DNA of 20,407 bases from JBOHHM01 sp050725495. Lineage in GTDB: Bacteria; Pseudomonadota; Gammaproteobacteria; Burkholderiales; Burkholderiaceae_C. Each line of letters opens with the position of its first letter. Positions within the stretch are counted from its first letter, which is position 1. This document shows positions 1-6,813 of the stretch, in pieces. The notes under the pieces were generated by a model. It searched no databases and had not been told where the DNA came from. It saw only the letters and a list, made by a program, of their open reading frames with translations. The position numbers and the translations under genes were made by a program. The DNA lies in contig JBOHHM010000253.1 of the NCBI GenBank assembly GCA_050725495.1, positions 1-20,407 on the forward strand, given 5' to 3'.

Positions 1-92
1 GCCGCTCCACTACGAACCACCTCCGTCCCGACTACTTCAGGGTCCACGTCCAGCCTATAGAACCCTGGGACATCGCCGTCCGACTAGCGTGA

Positions 93-377
93 GTGGAGCC
101 CTCCGAAACAGCGTGGCACGTAACACGGGTCGTCGCCGTGAGTCCGGGCTTGGTGCGCACCGAGCAGTCGCAGCTTCATTATGGCGACGAGCAGGGGATT
201 GCGGCCGTCGGCGCGACGGTTCCTGCGGGGCGCCTGGCGGAACCGGAGGATGTGGCGAATGCCTGCCTGTTCATGGCGTCGGCGCGCGCCGCCTACATCC
301 AGGGGACCAACTTGCTGCTGCATGGCGGCGGTGAGGTTCCCGCCTTTCTGGCGGCAGCCAACGCCGGGTCGCGATGA
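93..377 (+). pseudogene. 3' remnant of a short-chain dehydrogenase/reductase
   Basis: The frame ending at the TGA at 375-377 reads like the C-terminal third of an SDR. It has a V-x-A-V-S-P-G-L-V-R-T-E segment from about 135 (the family's VNxxxPGxxxT region), then G-R-L-A-E-P-E-D-V-A-N-A, F-M-A-S and Y-I-Q-G-T-N-L-L-L-H-G-G-G, which is the usual SDR ending. The N-terminal TGxxxGxG loop, the NNAG motif and the catalytic Ser-Tyr-Lys are absent. An in-frame TGA lies at 90-92, and nothing in bases 1-120 resembles the expected YxxxK region in any frame. The GTG at 93 only marks the open stretch and is not a convincing start. I read this as a decayed or rearranged gene end. A sequencing error or a junction at the window edge could also explain it. 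Confidence 0.5.
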
Positions 378-470
378 CGCCTGCCAGCGGCCAGCTTGCG
401 GGTGTTCACCAGGGCGGCAGGTGGCTTGCATGGACCCCAGATGTGGGCCGGCCGGCCCGAGGAGGCAACG

Positions 471-704
471 ATGAAACGCACATGGCGCATCAAGGTTCTG
501 TGGGTTCTGGCGGTGGCCGCCGTCGGCAGTGCGATGCTGACCTGCGATGCGTGTGACATGCTTGACCTGAGTGTCCGTTGCACGGCGGCGGAGTGCGCGC
601 GTAGCGGGGCGCAGATGCCGCCATACCTTGCAGCGTCGCAGCCACTGCCGGTAGCGCCGAATGCATCGTGGGAGGCGCTGTTCTTGCGCGCCCATTCGCG
701 ATAG
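471..704 (+). CDS. small hypothetical protein with N-terminal hydrophobic segment and four cysteines
   Basis: This is a 77-residue ORF with a good start: ATG at 471 preceded by GAGGAGG at about 459-465. The N-terminus is basic (M-K-R-T-W-R-I-K) followed by a hydrophobic stretch at about residues 9-24, which fits a signal peptide or a single membrane anchor. It is followed by cysteines at 25, 28, 37 and 42 in a C-x2-C-x8-C-x4-C pattern. The region before Cys25 is not a canonical lipobox (M-L-T-C). I recognise no family. It lies between a broken SDR and a LysR-type fragment, so it may not belong to the steroid pathway. It could also be a chance open frame in GC-rich DNA; the ribosome-binding site and signal-like N-terminus are the arguments for a real gene. 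Confidence 0.45.
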   Translation: MKRTWRIKVLWVLAVAAVGSAMLTCDACDMLDLSVRCTAAECARSGAQMPPYLAASQPLPVAPNASWEALFLRAHSR

Positions 705-748
705 CCGCGGCGGACCGGACCCGCGCACAGCGAGCTCATCCTGACGCG

Positions 749-1027
749 ATGACGCCCGACCCGCTGTCCGTTTCCACCTTGCCGGTGCAGGCCGACCCCC
801 GATGGCTGCGTCGTGCCCGCGTCGTCGCTGAGCTTTGCGACCTTGCCTTCGCCGCGCGGCGCCTGCACCTTTCCCAGACCGCGTTGCGCAGCGGGCTCCG
901 GTCGCTTGAAGCGGCCTGTGGCGTGACGCTGTTCGACGGCCACGGCCCCAAGGCCAAGCTCCTCCCCAATGCGCTCGAGCGACTGCTGCAGCGTATCGGC
1001 GAAGCCGAGCCAACGCCCCGGCCTTAG
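749..1027 (+). CDS. stand-alone LysR-type HTH domain protein (or truncated regulator)
   Basis: The 92-residue product contains a LysR-type winged helix-turn-helix at about residues 20-85. The landmarks are A-A-R-R-L-H-L-S-Q-T-A-L, then L-R-S-L-E-A-A-C-G-V-T-L-F-D, matching the family's AAxxLxxSQxAxSxxIxxLExxxGxxLF pattern. A full LysR regulator has about 300 residues. Here the effector-binding domain is missing: the frame stops at 1025-1027 and no continuation is visible in the 101 bases before the next gene. It is either a remnant or a stand-alone DNA-binding protein. The start is chosen at ATG 749; no strong ribosome-binding site precedes it. The stop codon lies within the 19-bp repeated element at 1024-1042. 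LysR-type genes usually sit divergently from their targets, whereas this one is co-oriented with the operon, which fits a relic better. Confidence 0.5.
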   Translation: MTPDPLSVSTLPVQADPRWLRRARVVAELCDLAFAARRLHLSQTALRSGLRSLEAACGVTLFDGHGPKAKLLPNALERLLQRIGEAEPTPRP

Positions 1028-1042
1028 TCCAATCAGACGATG
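1024..1042 (+). promoter_or_regulatory. 19-bp repeated imperfect palindrome, copy A (upstream of unit 1)
   Basis: The sequence is TTAGTCCAATCAGACGATG, identical at 17 of 19 positions to the element at 8490-8508. The core is GTC-C-N4-(A/G)GAC, an imperfect inverted repeat. It ends 86 nt before the ATG of the hsaA-like gene, the first gene of unit 1. Two near-identical copies, one before each of the two units, and their similar distance from the start codons suggest an operator or promoter element. The cognate regulator is not in the window. Confidence 0.5.
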
Positions 1043-1128
1043 AAAGCGGCGGCAGGCGATGGGAACATCGGCCCGCGTCTGCGCTGCAGGCGTGCAACCG
1101 CGTCAGCGCACGCAAGGAGACCCCCACC

Positions 1129-2325
1129 ATGGCTGCAATCCAAGAAGACTACCTGAGCCCGCAAGCCAACGAAGTCATCGCCAGCGCGCGCGCGCTGGCG
1201 CCCCAGCTGGCCGAGCGCGCCGCCGCGGCCGAGCGCGCCGGCATCGTGCCGAGCGAGAGCATCCGCGAGATGCAGCTCGCGGGCCTGTTTCGCGTGCTGC
1301 AGCCCAGGCGCTGGGGCGGCCTCGAACTCGACCCGCGCGTGTTCTACCGCGTGCAGATGGCGCTGGCCGAAGGCTGCATGTCCACCGCCTGGATCTACGG
1401 CGTCATCGGCGTGCACAACTGGCAGCTGGCGCTGTTTGCCGAAGCCGCCCAGCACGACGTCTGGGCCCGCGACAGCTCGACCCTGATCGCCTCGACCTAC
1501 ATGCCCGTGGGTCGGGCCGAGCGGGTCGAAGGCGGCTGGCGGCTCTCGGGTCGCTGGGGCTTTTCCAGCGGCGTCGAGCACTGCGACTGGATCTTCCTGG
1601 GCGGCCTGCTGCCCAGGAAGGACGGCGCCGGCGGGCTGGAGCACACGACCTTCCTGCTGCCCAGGAGCGACTACCGCATCGAGCGCAACTGGGACGTGCT
1701 CGGCCTGCGCGCCACCGGCAGCCACGACATCGTGGTCGACGCCGCCTTCGTGCCCGAGCACCGCACCCAGCGCACCAACGACTACAGCGACGCGGGCTGC
1801 CCGGGCCGCGCCGTCAACCCCGGCTGGCTGTACCGCATCCCGTTCATCCAGGTGTTCCAGCGCGCGGTCTCGACCGCCTGCATCGGCGCGCTCGACGGCG
1901 CGATCGGCGAGTTGCGCCGGCGCGCAGCGGCCCATGTGGGCAAGCATGGCGCCAAGACGGCCGAGGACGTCAACGCCCAGCAGGCGGTGGCCGAGGCGAT
2001 GATGGCGGCCGACCAACTGCGCCTGGTGCTGCTGCGCAACTTCGAGCCGATCGTCGCATATGCGAAGCACGGCGGCCAGATGGCGGTCGAGCAGCGGCTG
2101 CTGCAGCGCGCGCAGTCGGCCCAGGTGCCCAAGGTCTGCGCGCACCATGCAAACGAACTGCTGCGCGCCACGGCCGCCTCGGGTGCCTACAAGAGCAACC
2201 CGATCGAGCGGATCTTCCGCGACATCCACCAGGCGCGCGGCCACTACGCCAACAACACCGACGCCTACGCGCGCGCCCATGGCGCCGTGATGCTGGGCTT
2301 GCCCAACACCGATCCGTTTGTCTGA
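1129..2325 (+). CDS. hsaA: HsaA/TesA2-type flavin-dependent hydroxylase (3-HSA monooxygenase oxygenase component)
   Basis: The 398-residue product has the acyl-CoA dehydrogenase fold but belongs to the two-component flavin monooxygenase branch. HsaA (about 394 residues) hydroxylates 3-hydroxy-9,10-secoandrostatriene-dione at C4 using reduced flavin from a partner reductase. Supporting landmarks are G-L-F-R-V-L-Q-P-R-R-W-G-G at about 52-64, W-G-F-S-S-G-V-E-H at 143-151, the L-G-L-R-A-T-G-S segment at 191-198, and the C-terminal R-D-I-H-Q-A-R-G-H-Y-A-N-N (364-376). The last of these carries the histidines of the hydroxylase active site (His367, His372). A ribosome-binding site AAGGAGA lies at about 1114-1120. 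It is the first gene of unit 1 and sits next to kstD, as tesA2 does with tesH in Comamonas testosteroni. The flavin reductase HsaB/TesA1 is not in the window. Confidence 0.88.
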   Translation: MAAIQEDYLSPQANEVIASARALAPQLAERAAAAERAGIVPSESIREMQLAGLFRVLQPRRWGGLELDPRVFYRVQMALAEGCMSTAWIYGVIGVHNWQLALFAEAAQHDVWARDSSTLIASTYMPVGRAERVEGGWRLSGRWGFSSGVEHCDWIFLGGLLPRKDGAGGLEHTTFLLPRSDYRIERNWDVLGLRATGSHDIVVDAAFVPEHRTQRTNDYSDAGCPGRAVNPGWLYRIPFIQVFQRAVSTACIGALDGAIGELRRRAAAHVGKHGAKTAEDVNAQQAVAEAMMAADQLRLVLLRNFEPIVAYAKHGGQMAVEQRLLQRAQSAQVPKVCAHHANELLRATAASGAYKSNPIERIFRDIHQARGHYANNTDAYARAHGAVMLGLPNTDPFV

Positions 2326-2332
2326 GGTGGCC

Positions 2333-4060
2333 ATGGACCAGGAATTCGACGTTGTGGTGGTCGGCTCGGGCGCCGGCGCGCTGTTGACCGGGATCCGCGC
2401 GGTCGACGCAGGCCTGTCGGCGCTGGTCGTCGAGAAGGCCGATGTCGTCGGCGGCACCTCGGCGGTGTCCGGCGGCGGCATCTGGATCCCGGACAATCAC
2501 GACATGGCGCGCCACGGTCTGCGCGACAGCATCGACGCGGCCTTTCGCTACGTGAAGAGCTGCGCCAGGGGCCTGGCCGGCGACGACCGGGTGCTGGCCT
2601 ATGTCGAGACGGCGCGGCAGATGGCGCGCTATCTCGAACAGATCGGCGTGCCGTATCGCGCGATGCCGCGCTATGCCGACTACTACCCGCACATCGAGCA
2701 CTCGATGCCCGGCGGCCGCACGATGGACCCGGCCGACTTCGATGCCGCCAGGCTCGGACTCGACGGTCTCGCGCAGCTGCGCGACACCAACCCGGGCCAG
2801 AAGCTTCTCGGCCGCATCCTGATCAACGCCTTCGAGGCGCGCACGCTGGTCGCGCGCGAGCCGGGCGCCAAAGGGCTCGTTCTTCGCATGCTGCTGCGCT
2901 ACTGGCTGGACCTGCCGTGGCGCTTCAAGACCCGGCGCGACCGGCGCCTGACCGGCGGATTGGCGCTGATGGGGGGCTTGTTCGCCGCGTTGCGCCAGCG
3001 CCAGGTGCCGGTCTGGCTCGCGTCGCCGATGCAGTCGCTGCTGGTCGAGAACGACAAGGTCAGCGGCGTCGTCGTGCTGAGCGACGGCCAGCCGGTCCGC
3101 GTGCGTGCGCGCAAGGGCGTGATGCTCGCTGCCGGCGGCTTCGAGCGCAACCAGGCGATGCGCGAGCGTTACCTCTCTCAACCCACCGACCAGGCCTGGA
3201 CGGCGACGCCCCTGGGCTGCAACACCGGCGACGCCATCGAGGCAGGCGCCAAGGCCGGTGCAGCGCTGCACCTGATGGGGCACAGCTGGGGCGTGCCGAC
3301 GATCTCGGTGCCGAAAGAGGAGAAGTGCCGCGGCGTCTTCGTCGAGCGCTCGATGCCGGGTTGCATGGTCGTCAATGCGCGCGGGGAGAGATTCGTCGAC
3401 GAGTCCTGCCCCTACCCGGAGTTCCAGCAGGCGATGTACGCCGACCACGCGAAGACCGGTGGCGCCCTCCCCGCGTGGATCGTGTTCGACGCCGAGTTCC
3501 GGCGCAAGTACGCGATGGGTCCCTTGCTGCCGGCCGAGGCGGTCCCCGACAGGAAACTGCCCGTCGACTGGCTTGGCACGCTGTACTGGCGCGACGACAC
3601 CCTGCAGGGGCTGGTGCGCCGGATCGGCATCGACGCCAAGGGCCTCGCCGCCAGCGCCGCGCGCATGAACGATTTCGCACGCACCGGCAAGGACCTCGAT
3701 TTCGATCGCGGCGGCAACATGTTCGACCGCTACTACGGCGACGACAGCGTGGGGCCCAACCCCAACCTCGCGCCGGTCGCCAAGGCGCCGTTCTACGCGA
3801 TGAAGCTCTATCCCGGCGACATCGGCACCAAGGGGGGGCTGCTGACAAACCGCGACGCCCAGGTGCTCGACGAGGCAGGACGGCCGATCACGGGCCTTTA
3901 TTGCGTCGGCAACAACTCGGCTTCCGTGATGGGGCCGGCCTATCCGGGCGCCGGTTCGACGCTGGGACCCGGCATGACCTTCGCCTACCGGGCCGTGGCG
4001 CACATGGCCGGCAAGCCTATCGCGCTCGAACGCGCGGACCTGCTGGGAGCGCGCGCATGA
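2333..4060 (+). CDS. kstD: 3-ketosteroid Delta1-dehydrogenase
   Basis: This 575-residue FAD enzyme introduces the C1-C2 double bond into ring A of 3-ketosteroids, which is needed for ring B opening. The N-terminal Rossmann motif V-V-V-V-G-S-G-A-G-A lies at 7-16, with E-K at 34-35 and G-G-T-S-A-V-S-G-G-G-I-W-I-P at 40-53. The catalytic landmarks of the KstD family are visible: a Tyr near 117-118 (D-Y-Y-P), Tyr361 (C-P-Y-P-E-F), and Tyr537/Gly541 in A-Y-P-G-A-G, followed by S-T-L-G-P-G-M-T-F-A. Assigning these to the four published active-site residues is by motif, not by alignment. The ATG at 2333 has a GAGGTGG upstream. A TTG at 2318 would add five residues and overlap the previous gene, and is less likely. 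The gap to hsaA is 7 nt. Confidence 0.88.
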   Translation: MDQEFDVVVVGSGAGALLTGIRAVDAGLSALVVEKADVVGGTSAVSGGGIWIPDNHDMARHGLRDSIDAAFRYVKSCARGLAGDDRVLAYVETARQMARYLEQIGVPYRAMPRYADYYPHIEHSMPGGRTMDPADFDAARLGLDGLAQLRDTNPGQKLLGRILINAFEARTLVAREPGAKGLVLRMLLRYWLDLPWRFKTRRDRRLTGGLALMGGLFAALRQRQVPVWLASPMQSLLVENDKVSGVVVLSDGQPVRVRARKGVMLAAGGFERNQAMRERYLSQPTDQAWTATPLGCNTGDAIEAGAKAGAALHLMGHSWGVPTISVPKEEKCRGVFVERSMPGCMVVNARGERFVDESCPYPEFQQAMYADHAKTGGALPAWIVFDAEFRRKYAMGPLLPAEAVPDRKLPVDWLGTLYWRDDTLQGLVRRIGIDAKGLAASAARMNDFARTGKDLDFDRGGNMFDRYYGDDSVGPNPNLAPVAKAPFYAMKLYPGDIGTKGGLLTNRDAQVLDEAGRPITGLYCVGNNSASVMGPAYPGAGSTLGPGMTFAYRAVAHMAGKPIALERADLLGARA

Positions 4061-5754
4061 ACCAGGCCCACCCGGCCACCGCCGGCATGCAATTCGCCGC
4101 GGCCGAACGCAGCACCGTGACGCCGATTGGCCCGGCGCTGGAGGTCGACCGGGCCGACGAGATCGCCTGGAGCGACAGGGCGGACGTGGTCGTTGTCAGC
4201 TGGGGCGTGGCCGGCGCCTGCGCCGCGATCGAGGCGCGCAGCGCCGGTGCTTCGGTGATCGTGGTCGAGCGCTTCGAAGGTGGCGGCGCGAGCGCGCTGT
4301 CCGGTGGCGTGGTCTATGCAGGTGGCGGCACACCCTACCAGAAAGCAGCCGGCTACGCGGACACCCCCGAGGCGATGTGCGACTACCTTCGGCGCGAGGT
4401 CAAGGGTGTGGTCAGCGACGAAACGCTGCGGCGCTTCTGCCGTGACAGTGTTGCCAACCTCGACTGGCTCGAGCAGCAGGGCGCGCGCTATGGCGCGACG
4501 ATGCCGAAATACAAGACTTCGTATCCGCCTGACGGCGTGTTCCTGTACTACTCGGGCAACGAGGCGGTCCCGGCTTACCGCAGCAGCGCGCCGCCAGCCC
4601 CCAGAGGGCACCGGACTGCGGCAAAGGGGCAGTCCGGCGCCACGCTGTACGCGGCCTTGCAGGCCGCCACGCTGCGCGCAGGGGCTGTTGCGGTGACGCA
4701 GGCTGCGGTGCGGCGCCTGGTCCGCGAGCGCTCCAACGGGCGCGTGCTCGGGGTCGAGGTGTGGCAACTGCCGCCCGGCGAGCCGAGCACGCGCAGGCAC
4801 GCGCGCTTGCAGAGGCAGGCGACCAAGTGGCGCAACTACCGCGCAGCGCAGGCCGCAGCCTGGCGCCTGGAGGCAGCCGAGATCGAGCGCCGGCACGCCC
4901 GGCCGCGCCTCATCCGAGCCGAGCGTGGCGTGGTGCTGTCAACAGGAGGCTTCATCCACAACCAGCAGCTGGTCGAGCGGCACGCGCCGAATTACCGCGA
5001 GGGCTGGCCCATCGGCGCTGCCGGTTGCGACGGCAGCGGCTTGCGGCTGGGTCAAAGCGTCGGGGGCAGGGCGCAGGGCCTCTCCAACGTGTCTGCCTGG
5101 CGCTTCATCACCCCCCCCTATGCCTGGCCGAAGGCGATGGTGGTCAACGCCCGCGGAGAGCGCTTTTGCAACGAGCAGGCTTACGGCGCCAAGCTCGGCC
5201 ACGAAATGGTCGAACACCAGGGCGGCAAGGCCTGGCTGATCATCGATGCGCGGTTGCGCCGGCAGGCGATTCGGGAATGTCTGTTCGGTGGTCTGTGGGC
5301 GTTCCAATCCTTGCCGGCCATAGCCATGATGCTGATGGGTGCCAAGAAGGCACCGACGATGGCTGAGCTGGCGCGGCGCATCGGCGCCGATCCGACTGCG
5401 CTGGATCGCCACTGGCGGGCCTACAACGCCGCCGCGCGCGGCCAGCGCGAGGACCTGCTGGGCAAGCCGTTGGATATGTGCCAGGCGCTGGACCGGGCCC
5501 CGTTCTATGCGTTGAACATCTCGATCGGCGAAAAATTGTTTCCGCTGCCGACCATCACGTTGGGCGGCTTGCAGGTCAACGAAGCCGACGGCCACGTGAG
5601 CGACGCGGCGGGGCGAGACATTCCAGGCCTGTTCGCTGCCGGCCGATCGGCGATCGGCGTCGCTTCATCGTGCTATGTCAGCGGCCTGTCGCTGGCCGAT
5701 TGCGTGTTCTCGGGCCGACGCGCCGGACGCGCTGCGGCGGAGACCCAGGTATGA
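4057..5754 (+). CDS. 3-ketosteroid Delta4(5alpha)-dehydrogenase-like flavoprotein
   Basis: This 565-residue FAD-dependent dehydrogenase belongs to the fumarate-reductase/KstD superfamily. It most resembles the Kst4D/TesI branch, which oxidises 5alpha-3-ketosteroids to 4-ene-3-ketones. The C-terminal block P-T-I-T-L-G-G-L (498-505) through A-A-G-R and C-Y-V-S-G-L-S-L-A-D (539-548) contains a Tyr-x-Ser pair (Tyr540, Ser542) matching the Tyr466/Ser468 described for Rhodococcus Kst4D. N-E-Q-A-Y (372-376) may supply the second Tyr. P-A-P-R-G-H at 180-185 is family-like. Two oddities stand out. The Rossmann motif reads S-W-G-V-A-G, with Ser48 in place of the first Gly. There is also an Arg/Ala-rich, probably helical insert at about 236-285, which makes the protein longer than Kst4D (about 490). 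Its ATG overlaps the kstD stop (ATGA). Confidence 0.75.
   Translation: MNQAHPATAGMQFAAAERSTVTPIGPALEVDRADEIAWSDRADVVVVSWGVAGACAAIEARSAGASVIVVERFEGGGASALSGGVVYAGGGTPYQKAAGYADTPEAMCDYLRREVKGVVSDETLRRFCRDSVANLDWLEQQGARYGATMPKYKTSYPPDGVFLYYSGNEAVPAYRSSAPPAPRGHRTAAKGQSGATLYAALQAATLRAGAVAVTQAAVRRLVRERSNGRVLGVEVWQLPPGEPSTRRHARLQRQATKWRNYRAAQAAAWRLEAAEIERRHARPRLIRAERGVVLSTGGFIHNQQLVERHAPNYREGWPIGAAGCDGSGLRLGQSVGGRAQGLSNVSAWRFITPPYAWPKAMVVNARGERFCNEQAYGAKLGHEMVEHQGGKAWLIIDARLRRQAIRECLFGGLWAFQSLPAIAMMLMGAKKAPTMAELARRIGADPTALDRHWRAYNAAARGQREDLLGKPLDMCQALDRAPFYALNISIGEKLFPLPTITLGGLQVNEADGHVSDAAGRDIPGLFAAGRSAIGVASSCYVSGLSLADCVFSGRRAGRAAAETQV
4611..4637 (+). repeat. perfect 9-bp inverted repeat with 9-nt loop, intragenic
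   Basis: CCGGACTGC at 4611-4619 is the exact reverse complement of GCAGTCCGG at 4629-4637, with a 9-nt loop between. It lies inside the Delta4-dehydrogenase-like gene, just after the codons for the P-A-P-R-G-H motif. The RNA would form a stable hairpin. It could be chance in GC-rich DNA or a small translational-pausing or processing element. Confidence 0.45.
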
Positions 5755-6806
5755 CCACCGATCATCGCCACCACGCGCTGCGCGTGCGTGCCGTCGTGAA
5801 CGAGACTGACGATGCCAAGTCGCTGGTGTTCGACGTGCCGTCCGAGCTGGCGGCTCTGTTTCGCTACAAGCCCGGTCAATTTCTGACCCTGCGCCTGCCG
5901 GTGCAGGGACGCCATGTGCCGAGGTGCTACTCGCTCTCCAGCGCGCCCGCGGCAGATGAGAGCTTGCGGGTCACCGTCAAGCGCGTGGCCCAGGGGCGCG
6001 GCTCGAACTGGATCTGCGACCAGGTCCAGGCCGGCGACATGCTCGAGGTGCTGGCGCCCTCGGGTGTTTTCACGCCGCGTTCGTTGGACGGCGACTTCCT
6101 GCTGCTGGCCGGCGGCAGCGGCATCACGCCGGTGTTCTCGATTCTGCGTTCGGCGCTGCTCGAAGGTGGCGGGCGCATTGCGATGCTCTACGCCAACCGC
6201 GACGAGCGCTCGGTGATCTTCCGCGACGAACTCATGCATCTCGCCGCCGCCTACCCGAGCCGGCTGCAGGTCATACACTGGCTCGACTCGGTTCAGGGCG
6301 TGCCTTCGGTGGCGCAACTGGCCGAACTGGCCAAGCCGTTTCGCCATGGGCAGGCCTTCATCTGCGGTCCGGGGCCCTACATGGACGCCGCGACGGCGGC
6401 GCTGCAGGCGATCGAGATGACGCCCGAGCAGATCCATGTCGAGCGCTTCGCCTCGTTGCCCGACGAGGAGGACATCGCGGCGCGCCATGCCGCTGCGGCT
6501 GCCGGGACGCCGGCCGACGGCGGCGTCACCGAGGCCGAGCTCGAGATCACGCTCGACGGAGTGGTGCATACCGTGAGCTGCGGCGGCACCGAGACGCTGC
6601 TTGAGGCGGCCCTGCGTGCGGGCTTGAACCCGCCGTACTCGTGCCAGGCCGGCATGTGTGCCTCGTGCATGTGCCAGGTGGTCGAAGGCAAGGTGCATCT
6701 GCGGCACAACGAGGTACTCGACAAAAAGGATCTGGCCAAGGCTTGGACGCTGGGCTGCCAGGCGGTTCCGCTGAGCCCGCGCGTGCGCATCAAATATCCG
6801 GAGTGA
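5751..6806 (+). CDS. KshB-like ferredoxin reductase (FAD, NAD(P)H and 2Fe-2S domains)
   Basis: The 351-residue electron-transfer protein has an FAD domain, then an NAD(P) domain, then a C-terminal plant-type 2Fe-2S domain, as in KshB, PaaE and Hmp-type reductases. The FAD motif R-C-Y-S-L-S-S lies at 58-64. The nucleotide motifs are L-A-G-G-S-G-I-T-P (119-127) and I-C-G-P-G-P-Y-M (204-211). The cluster ligands are Cys298, Cys303, Cys306 and Cys336 (C-x4-C-x2-C-x29-C). KshB is usually about 340-360 residues and drives the Rieske oxygenase KshA in 9alpha-hydroxylation. Its place beside kstD supports that role, but no KshA is in the window, so it could serve another oxygenase. The ATG at 5751 overlaps the preceding TGA (ATGA), which suggests translational coupling. 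Confidence 0.82.
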   Translation: MTTDHRHHALRVRAVVNETDDAKSLVFDVPSELAALFRYKPGQFLTLRLPVQGRHVPRCYSLSSAPAADESLRVTVKRVAQGRGSNWICDQVQAGDMLEVLAPSGVFTPRSLDGDFLLLAGGSGITPVFSILRSALLEGGGRIAMLYANRDERSVIFRDELMHLAAAYPSRLQVIHWLDSVQGVPSVAQLAELAKPFRHGQAFICGPGPYMDAATAALQAIEMTPEQIHVERFASLPDEEDIAARHAAAAAGTPADGGVTEAELEITLDGVVHTVSCGGTETLLEAALRAGLNPPYSCQAGMCASCMCQVVEGKVHLRHNEVLDKKDLAKAWTLGCQAVPLSPRVRIKYPE

Positions 6807-6813
6807 TTCTGTC

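Noticed and set aside
1129..2325. Annotation as a true acyl-CoA dehydrogenase
   Set aside because: The fold is shared, but the C-terminal R-D-I-H-Q-A-R-G-H block and the context with kstD and hsaC fit the flavin monooxygenase branch.
1970..4003. 677-codon open frame on the - strand, plus other long antisense frames (1033-2496, 6790-8589, 13229-14788)
   Set aside because: They lie opposite well-supported + strand enzymes, have low-complexity Arg/Ala/Gly/His-rich products with no family motifs, and are the usual GC-rich antisense shadows.
2917..4056. In-frame upstream extension of the Delta4-dehydrogenase-like gene
   Set aside because: This part overlaps kstD in another frame and its translation is Arg/Pro-rich nonsense. 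Recognisable protein begins at ATG 4057, which overlaps the kstD stop.
4611..4637. Hairpin as an intrinsic terminator
   Set aside because: It is in the middle of an intact coding sequence and has no T-run after it.
5478..5750. In-frame upstream extension of the KshB-like reductase
   Set aside because: It overlaps the conserved C-terminus of the preceding gene, including the Y-V-S-G-L-S block. ATG 5751 starts the recognisable reductase fold.
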